NCBI GenBank assembly: GCA_002943765.1
Contig: PQWQ01000010.1
Location: 1,614,501-1,678,500, forward strand
Direction: 5' to 3'
Source of the DNA: Psoroptes ovis
Taxonomy: Eukaryota; Arthropoda; Arachnida; Sarcoptiformes; Psoroptidae
Length of the DNA stretch: 64,000 nucleotides
Under the pieces are notes generated by a model, which saw only the letters and a program-made list of their open reading frames with translations, did not search any database and was not told the origin of the DNA. Made by a program: the position numbers and the translations under genes. Below, one piece after another: positions 36,336-47,260 of the stretch; the stretch's first letter is position 1, and each line of letters starts with the position of its first letter.

Positions 36336-37418
36336 ATGAGTGAAATGTCAAATGAAATTGAAGATAAATGTGATTATAATGATGATAAAATGAAATTTGA
36401 GAATAAAAATAACCAACCAAGAAATTCAACGGATACAAAAATTGTATGGCGAAATGTAGTGATTATGTCCGCCATACATTTAATTGGTTTATATGGATTT
36501 TTTTCAACCAAAGCTAAACCGCAAACAATATGGTGGTCATGGCTAATTGGACAATTTGGTTCAATCGGTATATTAGCTGGAGCACATCGGCTTTGGTCAC
36601 ATCGTTCATATAAAGCACATTGGTCGCTTAGATTAGTGTTAATGATATCGCAAACAATTGCATTACAAAATGATATCTTCGAATGGTGTCGTGATCATCG
36701 TGCACATCATAAATTTTCTGAAACAAATGCTGATCCACATAATTCTCGTCGTGGTTTCTTTTTCTCTCATATGGGTTGGTTATTATGCCGAAAACATCCG
36801 GATGTTAAGCAAAAAGGTTCAACTATTGATATGAGTGATTTATTGGACGATTCGATTGTACGTTTTCAGCATCGTTTTTACTTACCATTAGTCATAATAT
36901 TTTGGGGTATTATACCAGTTTGGATACCCGTTCATTTTTGGAATGAAAATCTATTCATATCATTCGCTATGAATCTATTCCGTTATGTCGTATCATTACA
37001 TCATACATGGTTAGTGAATTCTGCCGCACATATTTATGGTTATCGATATTATGATCGAAAAATACGGCCAAGAGAAAATAAATTTGTTGCCTATTTAACA
37101 CATGGTGAAGGTTATCACAATTATCATCATGTTTTTCCATTCGATTATTCTGCGAGTGAATTAAGTTGGAATAATTGTTTTAATCCAACAACAGCATTCA
37201 TTGATTTATGTGCATGGTTAGGATTAGCATATGATCGGCGAACAGTTACGAAATCAATGCTCGAAGATCGAATTAAACGTACTGGTGAATCATATGATGC
37301 GGAGCATAGGAAACCACGATCAGTGATCATTGATATAATGATCGGTATTACGATTGCGTTTTGGGCTGTCATATTACAATATGCGATTCGTTACATTACT
37401 TCTATGTTTGTATTTTAA
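36336..37418 (+). CDS. acyl-CoA desaturase (delta-9 type), copy 1, intronless
   Basis: 360 residues, one exon. Membrane di-iron desaturase that introduces a double bond into fatty acyl-CoA at the ER with cytochrome b5. All three His boxes are present: HRLWSH, HRAHH (in EWCRDHRAHHKFSETNADPH) and HNYHH (in GEGYHNYHHVFPFDYSASE), as is NSAAH, which supplies another iron ligand. Hydrophobic pairs before box 1 and between boxes 2 and 3 give four membrane spans. It lacks the intron after TIALQ that copies 2 and 3 share, so this copy has lost it or arose by retroposition. The first ATG is preceded by an A-rich context; a TTG-opened frame continues 12 bases upstream. Delta-9 activity is the family default; another regiospecificity, such as delta-12, cannot be excluded. 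Confidence 0.93.
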   Translation: MSEMSNEIEDKCDYNDDKMKFENKNNQPRNSTDTKIVWRNVVIMSAIHLIGLYGFFSTKAKPQTIWWSWLIGQFGSIGILAGAHRLWSHRSYKAHWSLRLVLMISQTIALQNDIFEWCRDHRAHHKFSETNADPHNSRRGFFFSHMGWLLCRKHPDVKQKGSTIDMSDLLDDSIVRFQHRFYLPLVIIFWGIIPVWIPVHFWNENLFISFAMNLFRYVVSLHHTWLVNSAAHIYGYRYYDRKIRPRENKFVAYLTHGEGYHNYHHVFPFDYSASELSWNNCFNPTTAFIDLCAWLGLAYDRRTVTKSMLEDRIKRTGESYDAEHRKPRSVIIDIMIGITIAFWAVILQYAIRYITSMFVF

Positions 37419-37666
37419 ATTAAAATCTGATCATTGCAAAAAACATGTGATTTACAAATTAAAATTTGATTTTGAAAATTCAAATATATCAACCCGATCA
37501 CGAATTTTTCTTTTTTTTTAGTATTTGTCTAAAACTTCCGTGTTTGCCAATTATTTCAATGTTTTTACTGCTAATTTCTGATATAAATTGCATCGTTATC
37601 ATTTTGAAAAAAAAATGATTGCGATTAAAACATTCAAAAAATTTTTGAAAAAAATCTACTTAAAAT

Positions 37667-38901
37667 ATGACCATCACAAATGGAAATGATTTCAATTTAA
37701 ATGAGAATTTCCAATATGAAAATTTAAATCGACCAGATATACCAGATTGTCTGCATAATCGTATTATTTCTGATGGGAAAATTAATGAACCAGAATTGAA
37801 AAGTTTTACAAAAAATAATGAAAAACACAATCAAAAATTTCAAACATCAATTGTATGGCGTAATGTTATCGTAATGACCATTTTACATTTAGCCGCTTTA
37901 TATGGTGCATATTTATCAATATTCAATGCACGTCTCAAAACAATAGCATGGTTTACATTCATCGAAATGGTCGGAGGTTTAGGTGTATTGGCCGGATCAC
38001 ATCGTTTATGGTCACATCGTTCATATAAAGCACGATGGCCATTAAGACTAATTCTGATGATTGCGCAAACAATAGCATTACAAGTAAGTGGACCGATAAT
38101 TCAACATGAAAGTTAGTTGACATTTAATTTTTTTTAAAGAATGATATCTACGAATGGGTACGTGATCATCGTGTACATCATAAATATTCGGATACGGATG
38201 CTGATCCACATAATGCCCGACGTGGTTTCTTTTTTTCACATATCGGTTGGTTATTATGTCGCAAACATCCTGAAGTGAAACGAAAAGGTTCAACAATCGA
38301 TATGGATGATGTGTGGGATGATTTTTTCGTTCGTTTTCAACATCGTTTTTATATACCATTAGTCATATTGTTATGGGGCATATTTCCTGTTTGGATTCCT
38401 TGTCGTTATTGGAATGAAAATTTATCCGTTGCCATAATGACGAATGCATTACGTTATGTACTATTACTGCATCAAGCATGGTCAGTAAATTCAGCAGCAC
38501 ACATGTTTGGTTATCGATTTTATGATCAAACAATTGAACCACGTGAAAATTTATTAGTCGTTTATCTTAGTTTAGGTGAAGGTTATCACAATTATCATCA
38601 TGTATTTCCATGGGATTATTCAGCAAGTGAATATGGCTGGAATGAAAATTTTAATTTGACCACAGCGTTCATTGATCTGTGTGTTTGGTTAGGTTTAGCA
38701 TATGATTGTAAAAAAGTTGATCGAAAATTAATTGAAAATCGTTTGAAACGTGCTGGACTCCTTAATAACAATACAGAAATACAATCTACAAATAATAATC
38801 GAAAACCATATTCATATGCATTCAACATAGTATCCGGTATATTTGTGTCAACATTACCGATTTGTATTATACTCATCCTCAGATATTTGTTACGAAATTG
38901 A
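37667..38901 (+). CDS. acyl-CoA desaturase (delta-9 type), copy 2
   Basis: Two exons, 37667-38083 and 38140-38901 (56-bp intron), 392 residues. His boxes: HRLWSH, HRVHH and HNYHH, plus NSAAH. The N-terminal extension (about 60 residues) is longer than in copy 1 and carries a motif NRPDIPDCL shared in form with copy 3 (KRPDVPEWY). The segment RYVLLLHQAWSVNSAAH differs from the TW-V/L-NS of most desaturases (AWSVNS here), so substrate preference may differ. The 5' exon is exactly as long (417 nt) as in copy 3, showing common descent. It follows copy 1 by 248 bp in the same direction. Confidence 0.92.
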
Positions 38902-39628
38902 TTGATGATCCGATCAGTGAATTCTTTTCATTTCACCAATCATTTTTATCATTCTCTTTCAAACGATAATAATGACTAGTAAACACATATGTTGTCACCA
39001 ATTTTGATTGATTATTTCAAAACTTACAAAACTATAACTAATAATAATAATTAAATTAACACAAGCAAAAACAAGTAATTTATCTCATTTTTGCTCAGAA
39101 AAAAAATCTGGTTATTTTTGCTGTTTAATAATCCAATTGAAATTGAACAGATTGAACATGTTATAATATTGATGATGCGAATAATTGTCTTTTTAGACAG
39201 CAAATAAGCAAATGAAATTTGCAAAAATGATATTTTCAATAATACATAATCAAATTAGAATGCATTGCAAAAGATTGGCAGTTTTTTTCTTTTTCCGAAG
39301 ACTTTTAGGGTTGATAGTATGATTCATTATTCGATCATTACAAACACAAAAATTATTGTCACAAACGGTAATTGTGAATGAATCGGAGCGAAACATGCAT
39401 GATACCAGGTTAAAAGTGGAGAAAAAATGTGAAATTTTTTGTTGTTCAAAATTTTGTTTCTTGTTGTTTGAAAACAAGAAAAGGCTTAAAATATCGATGA
39501 TCAAACAACAAATATGATCATTCATTCATTCGTTTGTGTTCGTGTCAAGATCATAGTGATCGATCATTGTGTTTGGTGATCAGCCATAGATTTTTTCCCC
39601 GAAAAAAAAAAACAATAAACCTAGTAAA
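38902..39628. other. intergenic, desaturase 2 to desaturase 3
   Basis: 727 bp, AT-rich, 3' UTR of copy 2 and promoter region of copy 3. No gene seen; two minus-strand frames here show no protein-like features. Confidence 0.5.
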
Positions 39629-40862
39629 ATGGTGAAAAATAAAAAAAGTAATGAAAATTTTATTATCAGTGATCGATTCGAAGAACAAGATTTAAAAAGA
39701 CCTGATGTACCCGAATGGTATGATAATGAATTATTAATGCAAAAACATAAACGAGAAAATCATCATGAAAATAAATCAATCAATAATGATGATGATAATT
39801 TTAAAGCGCCCATTGTTTGGCGTAATGTTTTCAGTTTGACCATATTGCATATTCTTGGTATATATGGTTTTTATGTTGGCATTAGACATGCACGTTGGCA
39901 ATCGATTGTATGGTCATGGGCTGTTGGCACGATCGGCGGGCTAGGAGTGTTGGCCGGTGCACATCGACTTTGGACACATCGTTCTTACAAAGCACATTGG
40001 TCATTACGAATTTTTCTAATGCTTATGCATACAATGTCTTTACAGGTAAGAATTACAAATATTAAATATTATCAAATTAAATTTTTCAAGTGAAAAAAAT
40101 TCCATTTAACAGAATGATTTGTTTGAATGGGCTAGAGATCATCGTACACATCATAAATATTCCGAAACAAATGCCGATCCTCATGATTCTCGGCGTGGTT
40201 TCTTTTTCTCGCATGTCGGCTGGTTATTATGTCGAAAACATCCAGAAGTTAAACGTAAAGGTTCAACAATCGATATGAGTGATATTTGGAGTGATCCTAT
40301 TGTACGATTTCAAAGACGTTTTTATGTAATTTTAGTAATAATCTTTTGGGGTGCTTTCCCGGTATTAGTTCCAGTATATTTTTGGAATGAAAATTTTTGG
40401 CTAGCAGTAATGGGCAATTTTTTTCGTTATCTAATAACATTACACCATACATGGACTGTTAATTCATTGGCACATATGTATGGCTATCAACCATATGATA
40501 AAACAGTACAACCAAGAGAAAATCGTTGGGTATCATATATGACATTTGGTGAAGGTTATCATAATTATCATCATGTATTTCCATGGGATTATTCAGCTAG
40601 TGAACATAATTATACTGAATGTTTCAATGTTGCTACAGCATTCATCGATTTGTGTGCGTGGTTAGGATTAGCATCTGATCGTCGTATTGTATCACGAGAA
40701 TTGATTGAAAATCGTTCAAAAAGATGTGGCGACAATAGTAGTGAATATCTTAAAAAATCAAGATCAATTATTATTGAATATTTATTTGGATTAATAGCCA
40801 ATGCATGGATTTTGGTTGTATTTTATATTTTAAGAATGATATTTTATATTGGAGAGAATTAA
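39629..40862 (+). CDS. acyl-CoA desaturase (delta-9 type), copy 3
   Basis: Two exons, 39629-40045 and 40113-40862 (67-bp intron), 388 residues. His boxes: HRLWTH, HRTHH and HNYHH; the further iron-ligand motif is NSLAH in place of NSAAH. The intron position, after the block ending SLQ and before NDLFEWARDH, is the same as in copy 2. Overall similarity to copies 1 and 2 is high across the catalytic region, weaker at the N-terminus and in the last 40 residues, where a hydrophobic C-terminal helix (LFGLIANAWILVVFYIL) is retained. It is convergent with the elongase gene, 172 bp away, making a local fatty-acid modification cluster. Confidence 0.93.
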
Positions 40863-41034
40863 TCAACTTTTTTTAATTAATTAATATAAATGAAACTTAT
40901 AAATTTTAATATAATCATTAATTTTAAATTTTGTCAATTATTTATATCTTTGCTTTAAAATAAATTTCCACTCAAATTCAGATTTATTTTTTGTTTGATT
41001 TACAAAATTAAAAAAAATATCATCATAAGGCTTC

Positions 41035-42056
41035 TTATTGTGATTTCTTGTTGATAAATCTGAATAATTTTGAACAATACTGATTTTGTTTCTTTATCAT
41101 TTCGGCTGTACGATCATTATTGATGATATATGTCCAAATGAAAAAATTTATAAAAAGTATTGCAAATAGTCCATATAATATAACGCCAGTGATCAATACC
41201 GAAAATGATGCATCACACGGTACGCCGATTGTTTTTAATTTCAATGCTTGATAATTGACATATAATCCGGCAAACATTTGTGATATTTGTGCTGTTGTCA
41301 GGCATAATGATAATTTTCTCGGCACATGAATATTCAGTACACGAACGGCATAATAGGTATACATTAATGAATGTATCAAATAATTCATGGTGCACATCCA
41401 GCGGCCAGTTGCTGGTGCATCAGGATATACGAACCATGTATAATTTAATGTCAACAAATGATGAATCCAATGTAATACGATTAAACGTTTTTTACGTAAC
41501 AATATGAAACCAGTATCGAATAATTCGATTGATTTTGATAATGCAAACAGTAAATACCATGCGACTATCCTATAATCCTATTATGAATAATGGATTTGAT
41601 AAATTTGAGTTTCAAAATGCATCAATCAATTATAATCATGAATAATATACTTACATAATAATATGTAGATTTACTATATGAATGTTCAAGACCGTGATTC
41701 CATATGACATCGATAAATTCAGGTAAACAACGTATAGTACCAAGAATACTGAATATGGCTAATGATACATTCCAAATGAATAATGCTATACGCAATTGAT
41801 ATGGACGACGATTTTTCATATAATTTTTCAATAATATTATCGATATCAAATATATGATCGATATATAAAATGAATAATGCCAACGAGATAAATTTCGATG
41901 AATTAGATCCGAATTTCGTACCAATACATCTTCAATATAAAATGTATTGGCAAAACCAGCAAATTTCGTTAAATTATGATCCCATCGATGTGGACGACCA
42001 GGGACGTAGATATGAAAATAATGATGACGACGATCATCAAAATTGTTGAATAACAT
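41035..42056 (-). CDS. very-long-chain fatty acid elongase, ELOVL6-like
   Basis: Two minus-strand exons, 42056-41655 and 41577-41035, 314 residues. ELO condensing enzymes add malonyl-CoA to acyl-CoA in the ER. Diagnostic blocks: SKSIELFDTGFIMLRKK, the His box HWIHHLLTLNYTWF, MNYLIHSLMYTYYAVR and the QISQMFAG segment; at least six hydrophobic spans. The order and the MNY-H-xMY-YY block are those of the ELOVL3/6 group that elongates C12-C16 saturated and monounsaturated chains. The intron of 77 bp falls just before DYRIVAWYLLFALSKS. A charged Lys/Arg-rich C-terminus could be an ER-retention signal. Substrates may come from, or go to, the adjacent desaturases; that link is inferred from proximity only. 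Confidence 0.92.
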
Positions 42057-42960
42057 TTCTCGGGATGATGATTATTATTTGAAATTAAATTTGAAATCAA
42101 ATTATTCAAAAATGAACTCGATTTGAAAACAAATGGATTTCAATTTGAGAAACCTTTGAAGTCGATCACATGTATTTATATGTTTCTAAAATCAATCATC
42201 ATTCTGGTCTTATCAAATTTTAACAGGTATCAGAATTGATCGAATTTGCACCGAAACATTGATATAAGCTAATGCCTGATACCAAAAAATCTATGATAAG
42301 AAATCAAAGATATGAAAACAACAAAGCTTAAAGGGCAAGGTCACGCCACACTATACAGAAGGGTTCTTATCTCTCAATGTAAGGTGAGTGCATACATTTT
42401 GTTTGATAACCAAAAAAGTAAGGAAAATGAATTATCTGGGCTTTGATTTGATAAAAAGCTTATAAAGGAACATGTCAATCCAGGAGCATTATGATGATCA
42501 ATCCATATCAAATCCATGTAAATCCCAATCCAAATGATTCAAGATCTGGGAGCCCCAGTGAATTCATTAATTCAATCATTAATTTATCGAGAGAAAAATC
42601 CATATTCCAAGGTATTTATCTTGCTCAAAATTCCAAATTATTCCCAACAACATGAATCGGCAGCTATTGATCGGATTTTCGATCAATTAAACCAAAAACA
42701 CCGAATCGATTGCATTTGAAAATCGACCGATTTGTCATTGAAATCGACTGATAGTTCATAGCCAGAAATTGACTTGAAATCTCAAAAAACGAAAATCTTC
42801 ACGGATATCAAAAAGTAATAAATGGTAAAATTGAATAATTGAACATTGAATATATTTCGAAAGGAAAAACATGACAACCGCACACATTCTTGAGGCTTGG
42901 CGCTTGCGAATACATTGAACAAACATTATCATCAATGACATCAAAACATTGACAAAAATT
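42057..42960. other. region between elongase and retroelement
   Basis: 0.9 kb. It holds the elongase promoter (TATA-like at 42173-42181) and, on the plus strand, a 54-codon ATG-opened frame (42491-42655) overlapping a second short frame. I cannot assign these; they may be remnants of a mobile-element gene or chance. Confidence 0.45.
42173..42181 (-). promoter_or_regulatory. TATA box of the elongase gene
   Basis: On the minus strand ATATAAATA, about 117 bp upstream of the ATG, similar in form and spacing to the TATA boxes of desaturase 1 and TIMP. Confidence 0.5.
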
Positions 42961-43701
42961 TTTCAAAAAAAATTTAAAAATATTGCACACGTTTATTTTC
43001 AAATTAACATATAGCTTGTTTTATATATAGTAAATGTGTTATATATAAAATTAAAAAATATTTTTTCCATAAAATTGATTTTATCCTTTCGCTGACGTAT
43101 TAATACGTTTTTTCCATGAATTCATGGTATTCCTATTACTGACGTAGTAATACGTCGCTTTCGGCGTAACATTCCCAAATTGACCGGCGTTGGACAGCGA
43201 GAAACGGAACATGAATTCCAACGAAAAATTTTAACCATCTTTCGTTTCGAGGATTGTATCGTTTTTCGCACATTCTTCACAATTGTCTTGATGCGTTTGA
43301 CTGATTTTTTTTCTGCTCTTCATCCATTACCATCAATATACTTTCATATAAATGTTTGAATGTATGTCCTGCGTCTGTGTGCCGATGTGGTGCTTCGGAT
43401 GGCTTTTTTGTGTATATTCCTTTCATTTTAAATGATATTATTTAGTCTGTATGTGTGTCTACATTTAACTTGTTCATACAACAACAACCCTTGAAAATTT
43501 AGCATAATTTTTTCATTGTTCAAAGTAAATATATGTTCAATATTTGTTCAGAGTATGTGTGTGTGTTTGTATAGTGATTATATGTGTCTATTGTCAAATG
43601 TACATTTTTTTGAAATGTTGAAAATACATCATTAAATCAATCATTTGACCATTAGCAATCGTTATAATAATAATAATCATCATCATCATCAAGCATGATT
43701 G
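42961..43701. repeat. direct repeat, left copy (LTR-like)
   Basis: 741 bp, aligned to the right copy at a constant offset of 3151 bp; the only length difference I find is one CAT triplet near the end. It contains two perfect 14-bp palindromes (43095-43108 and 43114-43127) and an imperfect one at 43141-43156. Confidence 0.9.
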
Positions 43702-46153
43702 ATGGTAAACCAAGGTACTTTGAGCAATCACTGTAATCATGAATCTCAAATTTCTTTTTCATGTCATCAATAAACTTATCAGCCGTTGTCAACGAATCTG
43801 CAGCTATGATAATATCGTCAACGTATACTGCAATCATAATTTGGTCGGTCACGAATAGACATTGCTCCGTATACGAACATTTAAATTTTAGATCATTAAC
43901 CAAATAATCGTGCAATGTTTGGTACCAAGCACGAGGAGCTTCTTTGAGCCCATACAAAGCCTTATTTAGCTTCCAATAACGGGCATCAATACCGTCCGGT
44001 GGTGTTACATAAATTTCCTTTTCTAATTTTGAATTAAGAAAAGCCGTACTTATATCAAATTGCTTTATGGTAAGCTTCAATGTCAATGCCAAAGTTAAGA
44101 ATGTCTTCAGTATCGATATATTTAATGTGGGAGCATAGTTGTTCTGTGAACCAGGTTGTTCAAAGCCCCGCACCACGATTCTGGCTTTGAATCTCCCATC
44201 ACTTTTCTTCTTAAATACCCACTTGGTTGACAGTGGTTTTCTATTGACCTGATCCACTTCACAGAAGACACCCTTCTGGATCAGGTCATTGATTTCTTTA
44301 TTCATCGCTTCTTTCCACTGATCGCTGAAAGGGGAGTCGATAGCTTGTTGATAGTTTTTTGGATCACTCTCCATCATGTCAATATTTTCAGACTGATTTG
44401 AGCCACTTCTCGATACTGCAGCTGCCAGTTTAGTAATTGATTTTTCATTGATCTCACGATTTTGCATAATTGTGGGATAGCCATTTTTAGTCTCATCAAA
44501 TGTTACGTTGCATGATTTAAACACATTACCAGTTCTGGGATCCAGAACTAAATAGTTTTTAGGAGTTTCAGTGTAACCGACGAACACAACTGATACTGAA
44601 ACTGGATCGAATTTACTTTTCTTCATTATGTCAGGCTTTTTCCAATAAGCGAGACATCCAAATCTTTTAAGATGATCATTTTTAGCACTAGTATTTAAAA
44701 ATCTTTCAACTGGCACTATTCCGCCTTTCGTAACCCATCGATTTATCAGATAATTCGCTGTTGCCACTGCCAGGTCCCAATAGTCAACAGATAATTTCGA
44801 TTCTAATAACATGGTTCGAGCACATTCTATTATTGTACGATTTCTGCGCTCGATTTTGCCATTCTGTTGGGGAACATGCGGAGTCGATGTCAGAAACATA
44901 ATACCACGTTGTTTGAGAAATGTTCGAAGAGGATAATTGTCGAACTCTTTACCATTATCAGAATAAAATTGTTTCAATTTCTGACCGGTTTGTCTTTCAG
45001 AATAGTCAATAAACTCGATGACAAATTTGGTAGATTCGCTTTTAGTTTTCATAAAATAGACTGCACCATAAGATGAATGATGCTCTACCATGTGCAATAT
45101 GTATCGGTAACCACTATGATTTTCCATTTGACCTAAATGGTCCTTTATATCCATTAAATCTGCACTGATTCTTTCCATCGGTTTGTAGATCTCATTAAGG
45201 GATGGATGACTTGTATTTACATCTTTGGCCAAATGACAATATTCGCAATTTAATTTTATGTTAGATGAGCACCCTATCAATCTCGATAACTTCTGGACAC
45301 CAGGGTGACCCCATTTACTATGCCATTCTCTTATTTTATCGGTTGTTGCAGCGAATGCGTTCTTAGCATTAATCGATTCAATAATATAGGAATTTCCGAT
45401 TCTCGGAGCTTTCATTTTTATTGATGATGGATCCACATTTAAATCAAGTTTATTACTATCGATGAATAAGCATTCTTTGTCATTAAATATCAATACATTT
45501 TTATCGTCACAGGCATGAGCAACAGATATCAAATTGTTAAAGCCAGGAACATAGCCAACATTACGAAGGTTCATACGATATCCAGAATTTGTTTCAATTG
45601 TTGCATCACCAATAAATGGTACCTGACACCTTTCACCATTGGCTGTCAGTACCTAAGCATTGTTTGCTCGAACATTCTTAAGATTATTTTTATCTCCAAC
45701 GAAATGATCAGAACATGCACTGTCAACATAATATGAAGAAGTATTTTTATTGTTATCATTTGAATTATCAGAAGTGTTTTCAAGGCTAAAATTGTCACAT
45801 TCAATGTTCACATTAAAAGCATTGTTGTTGCCAAGTCGATTGTTAGTTGAAGGTCGTTGCTGATTATTTGCTTGCACATTAGTTGAAAATTGATTTCGTC
45901 GAACAATATTTCTCTTGCTGGGACATATTTCTGCTTTATGACCTACACCCCCGCAGGCATAGCACTTTGATCGTTGGTTGATAACAATATTTTTATTGCA
46001 CATTCGTTTCACGTGACCAGTTTCTCCACACCGATAACATACCATGCTCTTTTTATGTGTGAAGAAAGCATTGTGTTGACCAATTTGGCGCGATTTTTCT
46101 TCAGCAATTCGTTTCAAAAAAAATTTAAAAATATTGCACACGTTTATTTTCAA
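43652..46153 (-). pseudogene. Copia-type gag-pol fragment with one in-frame stop
   Basis: Minus-strand frame that begins at an ATG inside the right repeat (46153) and ends inside the left repeat (43652), interrupted once by TAG at 45655-45653. In order: two CCHC zinc knuckles (CYRCGETGHVKRMC and CYACGGVGHKAEIC) from the end of gag; an aspartic protease site (DSACSDH; DSG is more usual); integrase with its HHCC module (WHSKWGHPG ... CEYCH) and DDE residues (ADLMD, SDNGKEF, E in IERRNRT); and RT with WVFKKK, FDISTAFLN, ALYGLKEAPRAWY and YVDD. It stops just after SKYLGL, before RNase H. The TAG lies between the protease site and the integrase. The fragment is not expected to move by itself. Confidence 0.85.
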
Positions 46154-46855
46154 ATTAACATATAGCTTGTTTTATATATAGTAAATGTGTTATATATAAA
46201 ATTAAAAAATATTTTTTCCATAAAATTGATTTTATCCTTTCGCTGACGTATTAATACGTTTTTTCCATGAATTCATGGTATTCCTATTACTGACGTAGTA
46301 ATACGTCGCTTTCGGCGTAACATTCCCAAATTGACCGGCGTTGGACAGCGAGAAACGGAACATGAATTCCAACGAAAAATTTTAACCATCTTTCGTTTCG
46401 AGGATTGTATCGTTTTTCGCACATTCTTCACAATTGTCTTGATGCGTTTGACTGATTTTTTTTCTGCTCTTCATCCATTACCATCAATATACTTTCATAT
46501 AAATGTTTGAATGTATGTCCTGCGTCTGTGTGCCGATGTGGTGCTTCGGATGGCTTTTTTGTGTATATTCCTTTCATTTTAAATGATATTATTTAGTCTG
46601 TATGTGTGTCTACATTTAACTTGTTCATACAACAACAACCCTTGAAAATTTAGCATAATTTTTTCATTGTTCAAAGTAAATATATGTTCAATATTTGTTC
46701 AGAGTATGTGTGTGTGTTTGTATAGTGATTATATGTGTCTATTGTCAAATGTACATTTTTTTGAAATGTTGAAAATACATCATTAAATCAATCATTTGAC
46801 CATTAGCAATCGTTATAATAATAATAATCATCATCATCATCATCAAGCATGATTG
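46112..46855. repeat. direct repeat, right copy (LTR-like)
   Basis: 744 bp, near-identical to 42961-43701. The palindromes are at 46246-46259 and 46265-46278. On the minus strand it would be the 5' repeat of the Copia fragment. Confidence 0.9.
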
Positions 46856-47260
46856 TTTCTAAAAATACATTCATAGAATAAAAATAAAACACTTATTCAA
46901 TTTAATGAAATAAATGCATGCATTTATATTTCACCACCTTTGATCATTTGATGAACATTTTTTTTTTTTTTTTTTTGTTGTATTTCATTTGAATTTTTTT
47001 AATTGTCGATCATTTGTATTTATTTTATTGTACAGTATTCGTTGTTTTTAGCTTTGAAATAAGAACCGAATTACTTAATCGTTATTAATTATAAATAATG
47101 TCAAATAAATAAATAAATAAATCAATCAATACAGCTTTTAATAATTTTACTTTGGATCATATTTCAATTTGAATTTTTTACTTCTAATTTTGCCTTCATT
47201 ATCTTCATTGATTGATTAGTTTTTATCATCTTTGTTACGACAATTTCTGATTAATTAAAC
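46856..47260. other. region between retroelement and glutamine synthetase
   Basis: 405 bp, AT-rich with a T run at about 46960-46977; presumed promoter and 5' UTR of the glutamine synthetase gene. No gene seen. Confidence 0.5.

Larger units (their letters stand above)
42961..46855 (-). mobile_element. Copia-type retroelement fragment bounded by long direct repeats
   Basis: A 2.4-kb internal segment coding on the minus strand for the end of gag, protease, integrase and part of reverse transcriptase (Ty1/copia order: PR-IN-RT) sits between two same-orientation repeats of 741 and 744 bp. The layout looks like an LTR retrotransposon. However, the internal part starts in the middle of gag and stops in the middle of RT, so the 5' gag, the rest of RT and RNase H are missing. 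I see no primer-binding site next to the right repeat. The first four bases after the right repeat (TTTC) equal the first four of the left repeat, possibly a target-site duplication. The near identity of the repeats suggests a recent event, or an assembly problem. Confidence 0.75.

Noticed and set aside
42808..43002. Minus-strand ORF starting MKINVCNIFKFFLK left of the left repeat
   Set aside because: It shares only the repeat end with the Copia frame; the rest is unrelated flank with no gag features.
43652..45574. Reading the pol frame as a domesticated host gene
   Set aside because: Protease, integrase and RT are in standard Copia order, and it is bounded by near-identical repeats with truncated ends and an internal stop.
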